In this document: positions 31,905 to 41,955 of the stretch, in pieces
How positions within the stretch are numbered: the stretch's first letter is position 1
Layout of the letters: every line of letters starts with the position of its first letter
Assembly (NCBI GenBank): GCA_022925895.1
Contig: JAKSYS010000558.1
Coordinates: 1-42,115, forward strand
Direction: 5' to 3'
Length of the DNA stretch: 42,115 bases
DNA from: Fragilaria crotonensis
Taxonomy: Eukaryota; Bacillariophyta; Fragilariophyceae; Fragilariales; Fragilariaceae
Notes under the pieces: generated by a model
What the model was told of the DNA's origin: nothing
Databases searched by the model: none
The model's input: the letters and a program-made list of their open reading frames with translations, nothing else
Translations under genes and position numbers: made by a program

Positions 31905-34137
31905 TCATGGGTAGAGCGGTCCAGCGGTGGCGAGCGACGCGGAAACCAGAGGCAAGGAGAGAAAATAGTCGCCTTGGGCATTACCGGTGGGGGTAAGGGC
32001 AATGGCGCCAAGGGTCCGCGCGCGAATGGTGTTGGACGGTTCGTGGTTGTCGAACAGTTGCACGTATGAGCCAAATTCCAGACGGAGGTGGTTGTAGTCA
32101 GGGGGACACCCGTTACCAAGGAAAGGGACTGAGAGACTCGGAGATGCCGTGGGGAGCAGGGAACATGTTGAGGCACCGGACGACATCGACAACCATGTGC
32201 TCGATCATAATTTTGGGAGCCGCGTGAAGGGCAAACCGTGCACGCAAGCTCGAAGGCGCTCCTTGACAGTACGTATGGAACGCTCGACCTCCCGACGTGG
32301 CTGTCGGCGGGCACAATATCGACGCGAACGGGTGAAGGTCGTCCCTGATGCATGCGAATTCGTGATCGCCATGGATCGCGACGATGTTGAAACCTCGTGA
32401 GGTATACGTGCGGCAGACGGTAGTCAGCTCGTGCAGGATGGTGGAGCGTGTGCGGTCGGACACGAGACGCACCGTGCGAAAGAAAATGTTGCGGGAGATG
32501 GTGTGGAAGAAAATGTGCCCTTGCACAAAGAAAAATCCACGCACAGGGTGACGTCGCGGTGATGCTCAAGCACGGAGGGGGTAGAGCCACGGCAGTGAAA
32601 TTCGGGGCTCGCGTGCAACACCGGCGCGCGTGGTCTTCCTTTGAGGGTTGCGATGTCAGGCCCGTAGATCGTGAGCGCACGCTTGGCGTCCAGAGAAGTG
32701 ACGGGGCAGTTCCGAATACACCCACTGTCGAGGATACGCTGGAATTCGGCCTCGCTGGGGCGGCCGATGGCGCGGTAGAGCGTGCGTGCCATGTCGGCGT
32801 TCGCAATGTCGCGCCGACTAAAAAGTTTCTTCTGTTCCGCCACCGTGGACACCAGAGTATAGGCACCAACGTTATTGCTACTATTACTCGGAAAATATAC
32901 GTAAAGCCCGCACTCGTGCTCGACGAACTTCATGGTGGAGCCATCGAGGCGGTGGACGTGCATGGCAGGCTCGGCTATCGTGTCCATCGTAACACGGCAC
33001 ACCTTGCGTACGTCGGCGAGCGAGAGGATATTCGCTATGGACGCCGGATTGAACCACACGGGTCCGAGGTTTGGGAAATCACCCACGAGCGTGGAGTCCT
33101 GAACCCTCCGTTCGTAACCGCCCTGAGAGTACGGTCGCTCGGCCGAATGTTGGTGAGCATGTCGGGGTTCCTGAAAACCGAGATCGTAGATTGCGAGTCA
33201 AGCAATATCCACGATGGGTCGATTGCGGTCGTCCCCTGCGCCAACATGAGTCCGTACTGCAGGAGGGTGGTTCCGGAGGTGGTGCTGCTCGCCTGTTCGT
33301 CCGGACAGTCCGATGCATAGTGTCCAGTGTTGTTGCACCTGTAGCACGTGATCCCTTCGTGCGTCACGCCATTCGTACCTGGCGTGCTCGTGGATCGCTG
33401 TGCGAAAGTCATGGCGCTTCCTTCGTTCGCAGCGCTCGCTTGCGCAGGCGTCGTGCTGGACTCGCTGGCGACGGCGCTGTTCCGGGCACGGTACGTGGCG
33501 TTCACAGGCGTCCGGTAGTTCACGAGCAAGCTGTAAGCGGACGTGATGTCGGTGGGATACTCATCCTTACCTTTACTGTACTGGTTCGCAAGATCAGCCA
33601 CTAAGGTTCCGTATCTCGTGGGATCTGAGCCGCGAATGAGAGCGGCGGCCAGGGTGCAGTCACGTGCAATCCTTTGCCCTTTCCTCGGCGGTGTACATGG
33701 TTCCGTCGTCCTTGGTCTCCGGCGCGAGCTTTGATTCAGTACCAGCGTTCCGCCGTGGTACTCAATCGTATCGGTGTGGCTCTTCATGGCCTCCAAGTAG
33801 CTGTCGGCGCTCTGTCCCTGCTGCTGTCTGCAGTTGAGGAATGCAGCGGTGGCGTCCAGCAGAGATGTACCCGTTGTGTTTTGCATCGAACTGCATCGTG
33901 ATCGCCTTGATGTTGTTGAGCAACCATTCGCAGTCGTCTTCTTTCGCACTGGCTGCGTATCCGTCCAGGGACTTCACCTTAGCCTTCATGGCTTCGCTGC
34001 ACTGGCCCCAGATGACGGCCTGAAGTGCTGCCAGGTTGCCTCGTAGCACTCGTTTGCGCTTCGCGTAGTCACGTATGTCCTCGTTCCAGATTGCGAGGTC
34101 AGTCTCGTCTGCGTCTGGTCCAGGTCTCATGCATCTA
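31905..34137 (-). pseudogene. Copia gag C-terminal part, CCHC knuckle, protease and integrase (frameshifted)
   Basis: On the minus strand: gag capsid segment (LAIWNEDIRDYAKRKRVLRG, VIWGQCSEAMKAKVKSLDGY, AFLNCRQQQGQSADSYLEAM, ALIRGSDPTRYGTLVADLAN), CCHC knuckle CYRCNNTGHYASDC (~33350-33309), protease WILLDSQSTISVF (~33215-33185; DSQ in place of DTG), a GAG-pre-integrase region (SLADVRKVCRVTMDTIAEPA), and the integrase core with Asp in DVTLCVDF (~32555), Asp in HGDHEFACIRDD (~32370) and a Glu near 32285. Next is the conserved post-integrase stretch PDYNHLRLEFGSYVQLF (~32100). At least four frame changes occur. It would package and integrate the element if intact. Confidence 0.85.
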
Positions 34138-34283
34138 AGGGGTGCCAAACCAAGTCGGCTCTTGGATATGAAAACCAATCATCTTTGATATGATATTTTT
34201 TGCTCATAATGTTTACCTAAATACAGGTAAAAACTTAGGACTAAAGAGCTTGTACATCATGTGTATGAAGTGGGTTTCGTATT

Positions 34284-34489
34284 TCCTGAACTCGAAATTT
34301 ATTTTTCCTGAATTTTTCATCTCTTGCATAGGATCTCGTACTTTGTATTCCTGAGCTCCAAAATTTCAAATCCTGAAATTCAATGACTCATTTTAACTAG
34401 CTTCCAAGTGGAATTCCTGAGCTTTGGGACTCAAAATATCTGAACTATACCACTTCTTCATTTGTGATCATGAATTTCAATTCCTGAAT
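34284..34489 (+). repeat. Left subterminal CCTGAA-type repeat array
   Basis: Six copies of CCTGAR at about 34284, 34306, 34350, 34372, 34416 and 34483, all in the same orientation, plus a TCTGAAC variant near 34439. Spacing is irregular (about 22-67 bp). Such subterminal clusters often bind transposase. Confidence 0.7.
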
Positions 34490-34683
34490 CTGACATCCGA
34501 AAAGAAGAAGTTTCCTGTGTAGTGTGTATGAAGTAATCACCACAGTAGTTCTGAGCTGACATTGTTCATATAATTGACATACATGTCACGCATTTTAACT
34601 TTTGTTGGATATTAGTGTTAATGTGCCTATTCGTGTGGCTTTGATGAAGCATTCTACTATTCATACTAAGTGTCTGATCAATT

Positions 34684-35847
34684 CTAAACTGCCTCCACTT
34701 TCACTTCACTGTAGACAAGTTCAGAAGCAAGATGCCTGGAGTAGTTATCATCCTCCTCATTAGAGTTGTCGTCAAATACATCCATGCGCTTGTGTGGGCG
34801 TTTCTTACCCTTGTCATCAAATTGTTTCCTGACCCCCTGGCCAGACTCCTTTTTCCTTCTCGACAGAAACATTTTTAGTAGTTCCTGGTTGAATGTTTGG
34901 GCTGATTTCTTTCTATCATTCTTGATGGCCATGTATAATTCATCGTATTTCCTCATTCCAGCCTGTGACCAACCACAGCCTCCCCCATTATCATGAGCAC
35001 CCTTGTTCCTGGAGAATGTGTAAAGTGGTGGCTGCGGAACATGAGAAAAGATTGGTCAGAATTTAGGATGTGGTTTTTTCATTTCACTTATCATAGTGTA
35101 ACTTACGGGTAGGTTTTTGTTGTTGTCATCTGTCCATGTACCAATTTGCTGTTTCCAACAACAAGTGATAACAAAGCAAGTCAGTTAGTTCCTTGTTGTT
35201 TGTTCTGTGACAAACCACTCGGATAAACTTACCATTTTCTCTGTCTTTACTAATTCGGCAAACCACCTCTTCCCATAGTTGATCAGGCACAGCAAAATGA
35301 ATGCTTCATCACTTATGGACAGGATTTTCTTGCTCCATACTTTCCTGTCAGTTGTTGCACAGTGGTTCTCCATGTTGTTGATAATGTTATTCCACTTGCT
35401 GCTGCCGAGTAAGTGTCTATGATTTGGGCATTGTAGCAGATGTTATCCCTCATCTTGAGGAGGTAACTGGTTTCATCCTTGCATCCACTGTACAGGCTGT
35501 GTCCATGTGTTCCTAAATGGGAAGTGAATCCCTCTGAATGCAAGGTGTTTGATGTTGAAAGCAAGTGGGTGTGAGTATGCTCGGGACTTGGCAAAGTACA
35601 CCCACTTCAAATCCTCACCATTGAATTTCATTTGCATGTTTTTTATTGCATTGTTCCGAAGATCAGTGTGTGTTTTTACAACTATTCTCCGCATCCCAAG
35701 CCACCAGTTTTCGGTTCCTCGAATGTTTGTGTACTTCATGATAAAGCCACAAAGTGTTTTCTCATCTTCACTGAAATGAGAATGATAGTCTTTTGATAGA
35801 ACTTCCAAATAGAGAACACGTGTTTTTTTCATGCAAGTCTTGATCAT
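34684..35847 (-). CDS. Unknown transposon-borne protein, broken into frames or exons
   Basis: Minus-strand coding-like pieces run in order: 35847-35473 (SKDYHSHFSEDEKTLCGFIM, ENWWLGMRRIVVKTHTDLRN), a segment around 35350-35230 (ISDEAFILLCLINYGKRWFA) and 34956-34684 (MRKYDELYMAIKNDRKKSAQ, then a Lys-rich acidic tail). Upstream of the last piece another frame reads NGGGCGWSQAG just before MRKYDELY; similar GGW..G/M/RF/YDEL arrangements are known to me from repeated diatom proteins, from memory only. Introns or frameshifts separate the pieces; I could not fix the structure. Function is unknown; its place inside the transposon suggests an accessory or DNA-binding role. Confidence 0.4.
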
Positions 35848-35950
35848 ACTGATTTGATCTCTTCTGAGATTTCCGTCATGCTCATGTCCATTAAGCTGCT
35901 TAGCCCTGGAACCGATGATGTTAGTTGGCTGTCACTTGATTCCCGACTTT

Positions 35951-36037
35951 AATAGTTGAAGGTAGGGATGGTGGATTTCTGATGCATGCTTCCAATAGTT
36001 GAAGGTAGGGATGGTGGATTTCCGTATGCATGCTTCC
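35951..36037. repeat. 43/44-bp tandem duplication
   Basis: Two head-to-tail copies starting AATAGTTGAAGGTAGGGATG (35951 and 35994), differing by a few bases near TTTCTGATG versus TTTCCGTATG. It lies inside the nested transposon. Confidence 0.85.
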
Positions 36038-36488
36038 ATCCTTGTTTTGCATCCATTTTCCATGGCACCAACTCCTCCTCCTTGTTGTCACTTTGAATCA
36101 GATCATTGGGATCTGTGGTCACTATTGCACGCCTTTCATGAACTCTCTCCTTTGTTTCCTAGAGCTGGGCTTTAAGGCAGTGATGCCTGCTGTTGTTTCC
36201 TGTGGCATTGATGCCATGGTCGTATTTGTGCTTGCTTGTTGTTGGAAAAACTTTGATGGTGCACCAAATTTTGAACACTGGAAATCCTTTTTGTGGGATA
36301 GTATTTTGCACCATTTGAATTTTGTACCAAGTACCAAGTTCGTAGGTAGGTTCTACACATTCATGCAGAGGTTTTGAATTTTGAATTCATACCACACCCT
36401 CCTTCATTTTTACATACACCAAAAATGTACCAAAAGTACATGTACAATTTGAATGCATGCTTTCCCAAAATTCTGTGCTGGTGTGCAG

Positions 36489-36886
36489 CAGTGCATGACA
36501 TCTGAGATAAAAACGGTACCGAAGCCGCAGCCGGCCGATTTTTGCAGAGGCTTTTGGCCGCAGCCGGCCGTATGCCAATATGTGAGCCTGGCCGTACCCG
36601 TCTGCAGTCCGACAGTCCCTGCCTGTACCCGGACCCGGCCGCAGTCGTAAGGAAGTACAGTACATAGTACAAACATAGTACACAGTACTGTACTGACAGT
36701 ACGTTGTCAGCAACCACCGTACCCGTGAAAATGACAGGTGATCCGCCCTTACCCGCGATTGGCCGAAAAGATAGGAATCGACCGGAGCCGGCCGGGACAG
36801 AAATAGTACACGGACCGCAGCCGCCCAAATCACGGCCAGCCCGCGTTTCGGGCCGGTTGCGCTAACGGCCCCGATGTCATGCACTG
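36489..36886. mobile_element. 398-bp GC-rich hAT-type MITE
   Basis: Perfect 14-bp terminal inverted repeats: CAGTGCATGACATC at 36489-36502 and its complement at 36873-36886. An exact 8-bp duplication GTGTGCAG flanks it (36481-36488 and 36887-36894). Termini starting CAG and an 8-bp duplication define the hAT superfamily. The interior is GC-rich with repeated GCCGCAGCCGGCCG units and a GTAC-dense patch (36653-36705). No transposase is encoded, so it is non-autonomous. It sits between the two gene regions of the 6.6-kb element. Confidence 0.9.
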
Positions 36887-36894
36887 GTGTGCAG

Positions 36895-37790
36895 TGAATC
36901 TGTGCCCTGTCATCTTTGACATCTCATGTTCAATTCACTTGTCCCTTCAAAATGTTGTCCTCAAAGGCACCCTGCTCTTCTGTCAAAAACCCTTCTGCCT
37001 GAAGTTCAACAAGAAACCATTTTCCAATCAAGCAGCATATACACAGCATATTGATAGAAACATCGGGTGCTATAATTTCATTGTGAAGAAATCACACCTT
37101 GCAGCAACACATGGTGCTTCTGTTTCACACCGTCGCCGTCTTCATGAGGATGGGAATGTCACATGCACAAGTAACAAAAGGCCTGCTGCCCTTTTAAGGT
37201 GACATTTGGTGAATGATCCCTGAATGGATTTTGTTGGCACAGACAACCTTCTGCAGTACAACCTTCTGCAGTCTCCGGCTGGCAATGGTGTGGAAGTTGA
37301 AAGCACTTCTTTTGAGGATATTGAGGATTGCAACAAAAGTGATGATTTGTCCGTGTTATGTGATGACCCAAACATTCTTACCTGTACCAGCAATTCTGCA
37401 CTTGATGAAGATGTGGAAGCCCCATCATTTTGTTCCAACTTCATGTATACTACCGATCAGAAACGCACTGTTTCTCTCCTCAAGATCCTGGACCATGCCA
37501 ATGCACCCAACTACACTTTGGTGAAGTTCTGGAGGCACGCCTCTGCATCTGCTGATAATTATTCTTACAACCCAGTGGGTGGACTCTCACGTGCAAAAAC
37601 GTTGATGCCCTAATCAACTCAGTTTGTAATGGGAAGAAACTGCTTCCCTTTGTACAAAGAGTGGATGTAGATCATGGCTCTCCATCTGATGTGATAGGAG
37701 GAGTGGAGTCGGCATCAGCGACAACACTTTTATCACACAGTGCCCATGATGACCTTACTCGACAAAGCTTAAGGTGGCAAGCGAGCATCA
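36895..37790 (+). pseudogene. Transposon ORF of unknown class with N-terminal Cys/His finger; single-base frameshifts
   Basis: Pieces on the plus strand: a Cys/His stretch at ~36975-37085 (FCQKPFCLKFNKKPFSNQAA, then YTQHIDRNIGCYNF) resembling a C2HC finger, an acidic segment (VLCDDPNILTCTSNSALDED), then MYTTDQKRTVSLLKILDHAN, NYTLVKFWRHASASADNYSY and NPVGGLSRAK to 37613. The next frame continues with NVDALINSVCNGKKLLPFVQ and RVDVDHGSPSDVI; adding one A to the A5 run near 37595 would join them. I know this arrangement from high-copy diatom transposon ORFs (from memory). It may be the N-terminal part of a transposase, but I see no catalytic triad before coding similarity fades. Confidence 0.5.
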
Positions 37791-38951
37791 TTCACTTCTG
37801 ACAGAGATTGTATACTAGTACACTCTGAAAAGAGCAAAACCAAGAAGTCCATGGGCACAATGCGCGGACTCATGCAGATGCTTCCAAGCGTGAAGTGCGA
37901 AGACAACTCATCAACATGTACAAAATTCATGCTGTGCAGAAGTTACTCCATCAAGATATTGGCAATCATGATCAGCACATAAGCTGTCACAAAGAATTGG
38001 TTCTCAGCCAATGCTTCCATTTTCCAGAAAGCTAGCTACCGAGGATTAAGCAGCGCACTGCGCATCCATTTGAGATTATTTCAACAACAGTGAATTTGGC
38101 TTTGGCCACAAGTTCCATCCAACAGTACGCGATGGCTACTACACCTCCCAATGTGGAGCCCATCTGTGTGAGTCAAATGCCCCTTTGTCATAGGCACGTA
38201 AAATATATTTGGTTTTTTGCTGGCATGGATTGGGAGAGGAAGTGGCATCAGTACAGTAGCTTGAGGAGCTTTGCAATCATCCGGTTCCCTCCACCTTTCT
38301 TGATGCTTTGTCTGTACTGGAATAAACGTATGAATTGTTTGTTGGCTGTTTTTCCTGGCAGGGCAGGGGATGAATTTACACCTCATTCATAGCAACTGCT
38401 GGTTTGCGAGAGACTTGGGACAGTGATGGATTGTGCAACATTTTGCTGGTTTAAATAAGAATGATCTTGCAACTGGCTTGTGTGTATACAACTCTTGAGC
38501 ATGCAAACAGACAACTGACAAACAGAACCTATACCGGTAGATCAACCTGGTTTGATTCACTCATATCAATGAGAATCTCTCGCAGGTGACCGAATAAAGA
38601 TTCTGAAAGTCTGATTGCCTTACATGCTCAATCGAAGCACACAAACAGAAGAAGCACATTTTCCATCAAAGCACAACAAAATGAGGCACTCAACATTCAT
38701 TGTCACAAGCAGCCTCCTAAAAGAAAAAGCAGAACAAAGGCGGGACAATGTGAGATTGAATGCAAAAGAAAGAACAATAGTACCAGCCTGCCTGTAAGCA
38801 ATACAATGAAGCAGCAGCATACTGCTGCCAGCGTACTGTAGAAGTACATCGGGATGAAGGTGCCATGACTGGACAAGAACAATGACGTATCTTTGTCTTC
38901 AACTGGACGGGAACATCAGCAGCTGTACTAGTACTGGTGTACAATGCCATC

Positions 38952-39250
38952 ACCACAGTACTGTACAATGCAGCAGTGTCATAGTGGGAGGAGGGGAGAT
39001 CAGTAGAAGTACTACTGGTCTGTAGCCTCAGGCTACTCCGAATACTGCAGTCCATTGTCATGAGTACTGTAGGTAACACAGTACTGTACAATGCAGCAGT
39101 ATCACAGTGGAGGAGTGCACTGGAGTACTGGAGTACTGGAGTAGTAGTACTGCTGGTTCACCGTAGCCTCAAAGATACTCCAAGTACTACAGTACTACAG
39201 TACTGCAGTCGGTGATCGGTGATACCAAAATGAGTACTGTGCGGGAGGCA
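38952..39250. repeat. Diverged ~125-bp direct duplication, GTAC-rich
   Basis: Both copies start CACAGTACTGTACAATGCAG (about 38953 and 39077), continue with CAGT(G/A)TCA(T/C)AGTG, and later share a (G)TAGCCTCA segment and the run CTCC(G/A)A(A/G)TACT. The second copy has expanded GAGTACTG and AGTACTAC units. Confidence 0.7.
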
Positions 39251-39287
39251 GTACCCACACAACAGGAGCACCTCAAAAACTCATCAT

Positions 39288-39322
39288 GAGTGTTGATTGA
39301 TTGAACAAATCAATCAACACTC
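39288..39322. repeat. 13-bp-arm hairpin
   Basis: GAGTGTTGATTGA (39288-39300) and TCAATCAACACTC (39310-39322) are exact complements around a 9-base loop TTGAACAAA. Confidence 0.9.
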
Positions 39323-40564
39323 AAACAATCACCAGGAACAACTCACCAACAAGGAGAGCAAAGTGTGCTTGGTGGGAAGAGGAAGAAGGGGCAAAGGTGC
39401 CGAAGAATGGAGTATTCAATATGGGGTGACAGCAAGTGGTGGAGTTCACAAAACAACGAACGAATTGATGTGATACTTCGTACAAAAATTCACAGGTAGG
39501 GTTCTACGAAGCGCAATACCATGGCTGCATGAGTTTGCATTTTCGAAGCCAGTAGAAACGTACAGCGTGCACTGGTATTGGTGATGAAAGAATAAATCTG
39601 TGTTTATGACATATTCCACCTACAATACCTTTTCTACGTAAGATCTACAGCGTAGTATCATGTTCTCTCTACGAACAAACCAGAAGTACTTGTAGTGTAT
39701 TCATACCTGGTACAATTGTACGGAATGCCGTTCGGATCGTCTCGCATGCGCAAGAACGGTGTAAAACGCGCAGACACTTGGCATCATTTGTCATACGAGT
39801 AGCTACAGTACGCAATACACCACCTTACCATGTACATGAAGCACCGTACCAGTACCATTCCGTTAATAAACAGTACCTGGTATGACTCCGTACACGACAC
39901 CATAAACCGCGCCATCATACCGTATTCCACCATACCATAAGAAAATGCACTATAGACAGTACACTACACAAGAACTGTACGTACTGAGTACCACCATAAA
40001 ACTGACCGTATCGCACCAGAAAAGATAGAAGGACTAGTAGACTGTACTCCAGTACGATAGACTCCGTTCCACAAACACACACAACGCACAACAACGTACG
40101 GTACTATGTATGAACCATACCAGGGCTTGTAGTACGCCACTACGCCACTAAATGCTGATACACAAACCATGCAGCACACCATACGATACACCGCAACGCC
40201 TGGTGCCATGCACAACAAGCATACACAATACAAACAAATATACACCACCATCCTTCATACTACAACATATAACCCAGTGAGCGATAGACGCGATAAACCA
40301 TACTACCATACTTCGTAGAACGTAGACCGTCTACAGTAGACCATGAAATGTGCACCATGCTTGTAAACAATAATAGAACACCGAATATTGCACCGAATAC
40401 CGTATGCCAGAAACTGTAAAAGCTGTATTACTCGTATACTGTATGGCGCACAGAAGCAACACTCCGCAACAATAACACAATCTACAATACACCATGCTCC
40501 AGTACATCGTAAACAGCGCATACAGTACCAGCATTTTTATTGATGTCGAAATTATGAAGAAAAA

Positions 40565-40708
40565 GCTCAGGAATAATACTGCAGTAGTTCAGGAGTGAAA
40601 AATTTTCTTCATAAAAATGAGGAAACTGCAAACTTCCAAATCCTGAACTAAATAAGTTAACCTGAACAAAACTTCAGGAATCCTGAACTACATTTGGGAA
40701 TCCTGAAA
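40565..40708. repeat. Right subterminal CCTGAA-type repeat array
   Basis: Seven copies of CCTGAA/CCTGAG or its complement at about 40565, 40587, 40642, 40661, 40673, 40682 and 40702, in mixed orientation, ending about 60 bp from the right end of the nested transposon. Confidence 0.75.
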
Positions 40709-40772
40709 TTTTTCCAATACATATGAGAAAAAATTCTTGTATCAACTATGGTACTTAGTTTTGGCACCCTTA

Positions 40773-40942
40773 GATGTGGGCTTCTCGAGTGTGGGGAGTT
40801 TCATCTCCGTGGCAAATAAGGTTGCAAGGTCCTCGGCATACTTGAGGTTCTTCTTCGCGTACCCTTCGAGGGCTTCTACTGTCTTTGCATACTGTCGCCG
40901 GTCGGTCTGCTCGTCATAACACTCGAACACGTTGCCGTTCAT
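40773..40942 (-). pseudogene. Copia gag N-terminal part, cut off by the nested transposon
   Basis: Starts at the ATG at 40942 with MNGNVFECYDEQTDRRQYAK, then LEALEGY-like VEALEGYAKKNLKYAEDLAT and MKLPTLEKPTS. The frame reaches the TA at 40772-40771 and then enters transposon sequence (a few codons to a stop at 40742). The rest of gag resumes at 34137 on the same strand in a compatible phase. Confidence 0.85.
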
Positions 40943-41261
40943 CTCGGTTGTCGTTCTTTAAAACCTGTGGTTCTTGTGCTCGGTGGCTCGCCCGCTTTGC
41001 TGGCTCTGCCGCTTTCCGCTACGGTTCCGCTGTTCACTGCAACCCGCTCTGCCTCCGCTTCTGCCTGTCTCTGTGGTCAAACCACTCACGCTCGTATCTC
41101 CGGCTGTGTTATTGCTGCTCATTATGGCATCGTCTGTATTTCCAGGTTGTTCGGGGCCCTCCAGGTGTTTGTTCCGTTGTCGGTGCGTATGTGCACTTGG
41201 TCGGGTATGAGTTCGTCAACCGATCTCTCTTCTTCCATCTAGTTCGAACCTTCTCAAACAA
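40943..41261. other. Copia 5' leader between the repeat and gag
   Basis: About 320 bp on the minus strand from the repeat to the gag ATG. No conserved coding is recognised. It should contain the primer-binding site and packaging signal, neither of which I can identify. Confidence 0.5.
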
Positions 41262-41521
41262 TGTTGCAGAAGTAGATCTTCCTAGATATACGTTGAGCGT
41301 TTAACTCCGTATAGTCTATCTCCAGGGGATCAACCGATGTTGAAAATAGTCGGAAGTTGCTAAACAAACTTCGGTCCTACTTAACAGGATTGTTTCGAGA
41401 AAGTGATCTCGTGCGCAATCCTTTACTTTCTACTTTCAGCTTTTGCTTCGTTTCGGCCACATGTCCCTACTACGTCTGCCCACGTGGTTCTACTGGCATG
41501 GTCCTTACCGCTTTCTGTCCA
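41262..41521 (-). repeat. Right long repeat of the copia element (5' LTR side)
   Basis: Matches 29155-29419 almost base for base. Differences are one A fewer in GTTGAAAA(A), two bases fewer in CCC(TT)TACTAC, and a small change next to the outer end (GCTTTCTGTCC versus GCTTACTTCGTCC). Similarity stops at 41521. On the minus strand the inner end is CTTCTGCAACA followed by TTGTTTGAGAAGG; no standard initiator-Met primer site is evident. Confidence 0.8.
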
Positions 41522-41732
41522 GATGAATGAATCCTGTCATGAGTGCGGGATATTCGGACAGCATACAAGGCGCGTGTCCCACGATGACGTGGAGGACTGC
41601 TGACGCGCACGCACGGATAACCTGTTGGTCCATATGGTGGGACCGGTTTTGGAACCAGATTCTGATCTGCTCACTCTTTTATAATTGATCAAGCTGCATG
41701 CCGCTTCTTGTCGATTGTTATATTGTTAAGGG

Positions 41733-41948
41733 TCAATCTCCGGCAATGGCGGATTCGCCGCACTTGCGGGAGATTTCACTGAGTTTATCAGACCCACATG
41801 CTTTGCAGATGAGCTGCATTGGTGAGTGATGCGAGGACTTGATCAATCCGAGCATGATTGCTGATTCTGTGCAAATGCGACCATCATTGTTGTGTTGGTC
41901 ACACAACTTGCGCGCGGCGGCAATTGACGATGATGGTGACGACACCAT
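41733..41948 (-). CDS. Small Cys/His-rich open frame, unknown
   Basis: 71 codons from an ATG at 41948. It contains LCDQHNNDGRIC and LICKACGSDKLSEISRKCGE, a spacing of Cys and His that could bind zinc. It could be the last exon of a gene. It overlaps, antisense, the upstream extension of the plus-strand frame that starts at 41956, so at most one is probably real. No family is recognised. Confidence 0.25.
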   Translation of the reverse strand: MVSSPSSSIAAARKLCDQHNNDGRICTESAIMLGLIKSSHHSPMQLICKACGSDKLSEISRKCGESAIAGD

Positions 41949-41955
41949 AGGCGCT

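Larger units (their letters stand above)
38400..40560. other. Non-coding right part of the nested transposon
   Basis: No supported gene. It contains a GTAC-dense, partly duplicated block (38930-39250), an inverted repeat at 39288-39322, and a long stretch (about 39650-40520) rich in ACC, CATAC and GTAC motifs with stops in all useful frames. Confidence 0.5.
34138..40770. mobile_element. 6,633-bp DNA transposon with TA target duplication, nested in copia gag
   Basis: TA dinucleotides at 34136-34137 and 40771-40772 flank short inverted termini: left AGGGGTGCCAAACCAAGT, right (complement) AGGGTGCCAAAACTAAGT. Copia gag codons lie on both sides in the right order and orientation, and removing the element with one TA gives an uninterrupted reading frame at the palindromic site CATCTAGATG. 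Subterminal regions carry arrays of CCTGAA/CCTGAG (about 34284-34489 and 40565-40708). Inside are a minus-strand gene region (35.85-34.68 kb) and a plus-strand gene region (about 36.9-37.8 kb). A TA duplication suits Tc1/mariner-like elements, but size and coding content do not, so the superfamily is left open. Confidence 0.85.
29155..41521 (-). mobile_element. Ty1/copia (CoDi-like) LTR retrotransposon, interrupted by a nested DNA transposon
   Basis: Minus-strand element bounded by near-identical repeats of 265 and 260 bp. It spans 12,367 bp; without the nested 6,633-bp transposon and its duplicated TA it would be about 5.7 kb, a normal copia length. Internal order on the minus strand is gag (40942-40773 and 34137-~33300), CCHC knuckle, protease, integrase, RT, RNase H. 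Integrase before RT defines Ty1/copia. The polyprotein is frameshifted at many places. No 5-bp target duplication is visible outside the repeats (CCCAC left, GATGA right). Confidence 0.92.

Noticed and set aside
31169-33320. Plus-strand open frames of 175 and 290 codons
   Set aside because: They are antisense to copia integrase and spacer coding; composition follows the other strand and no domain is visible.
41578-41582. CCCAC as the missing copia target duplication
   Set aside because: A 5-bp match 57 bp beyond the repeat end is likely by chance, and the implied LTR would not start with TG.
41403-41603. Plus-strand 66-codon frame at the right repeat
   Set aside because: Its first two-thirds are antisense to the copia pol tail in the repeat; a matching shadow occurs at 29297.
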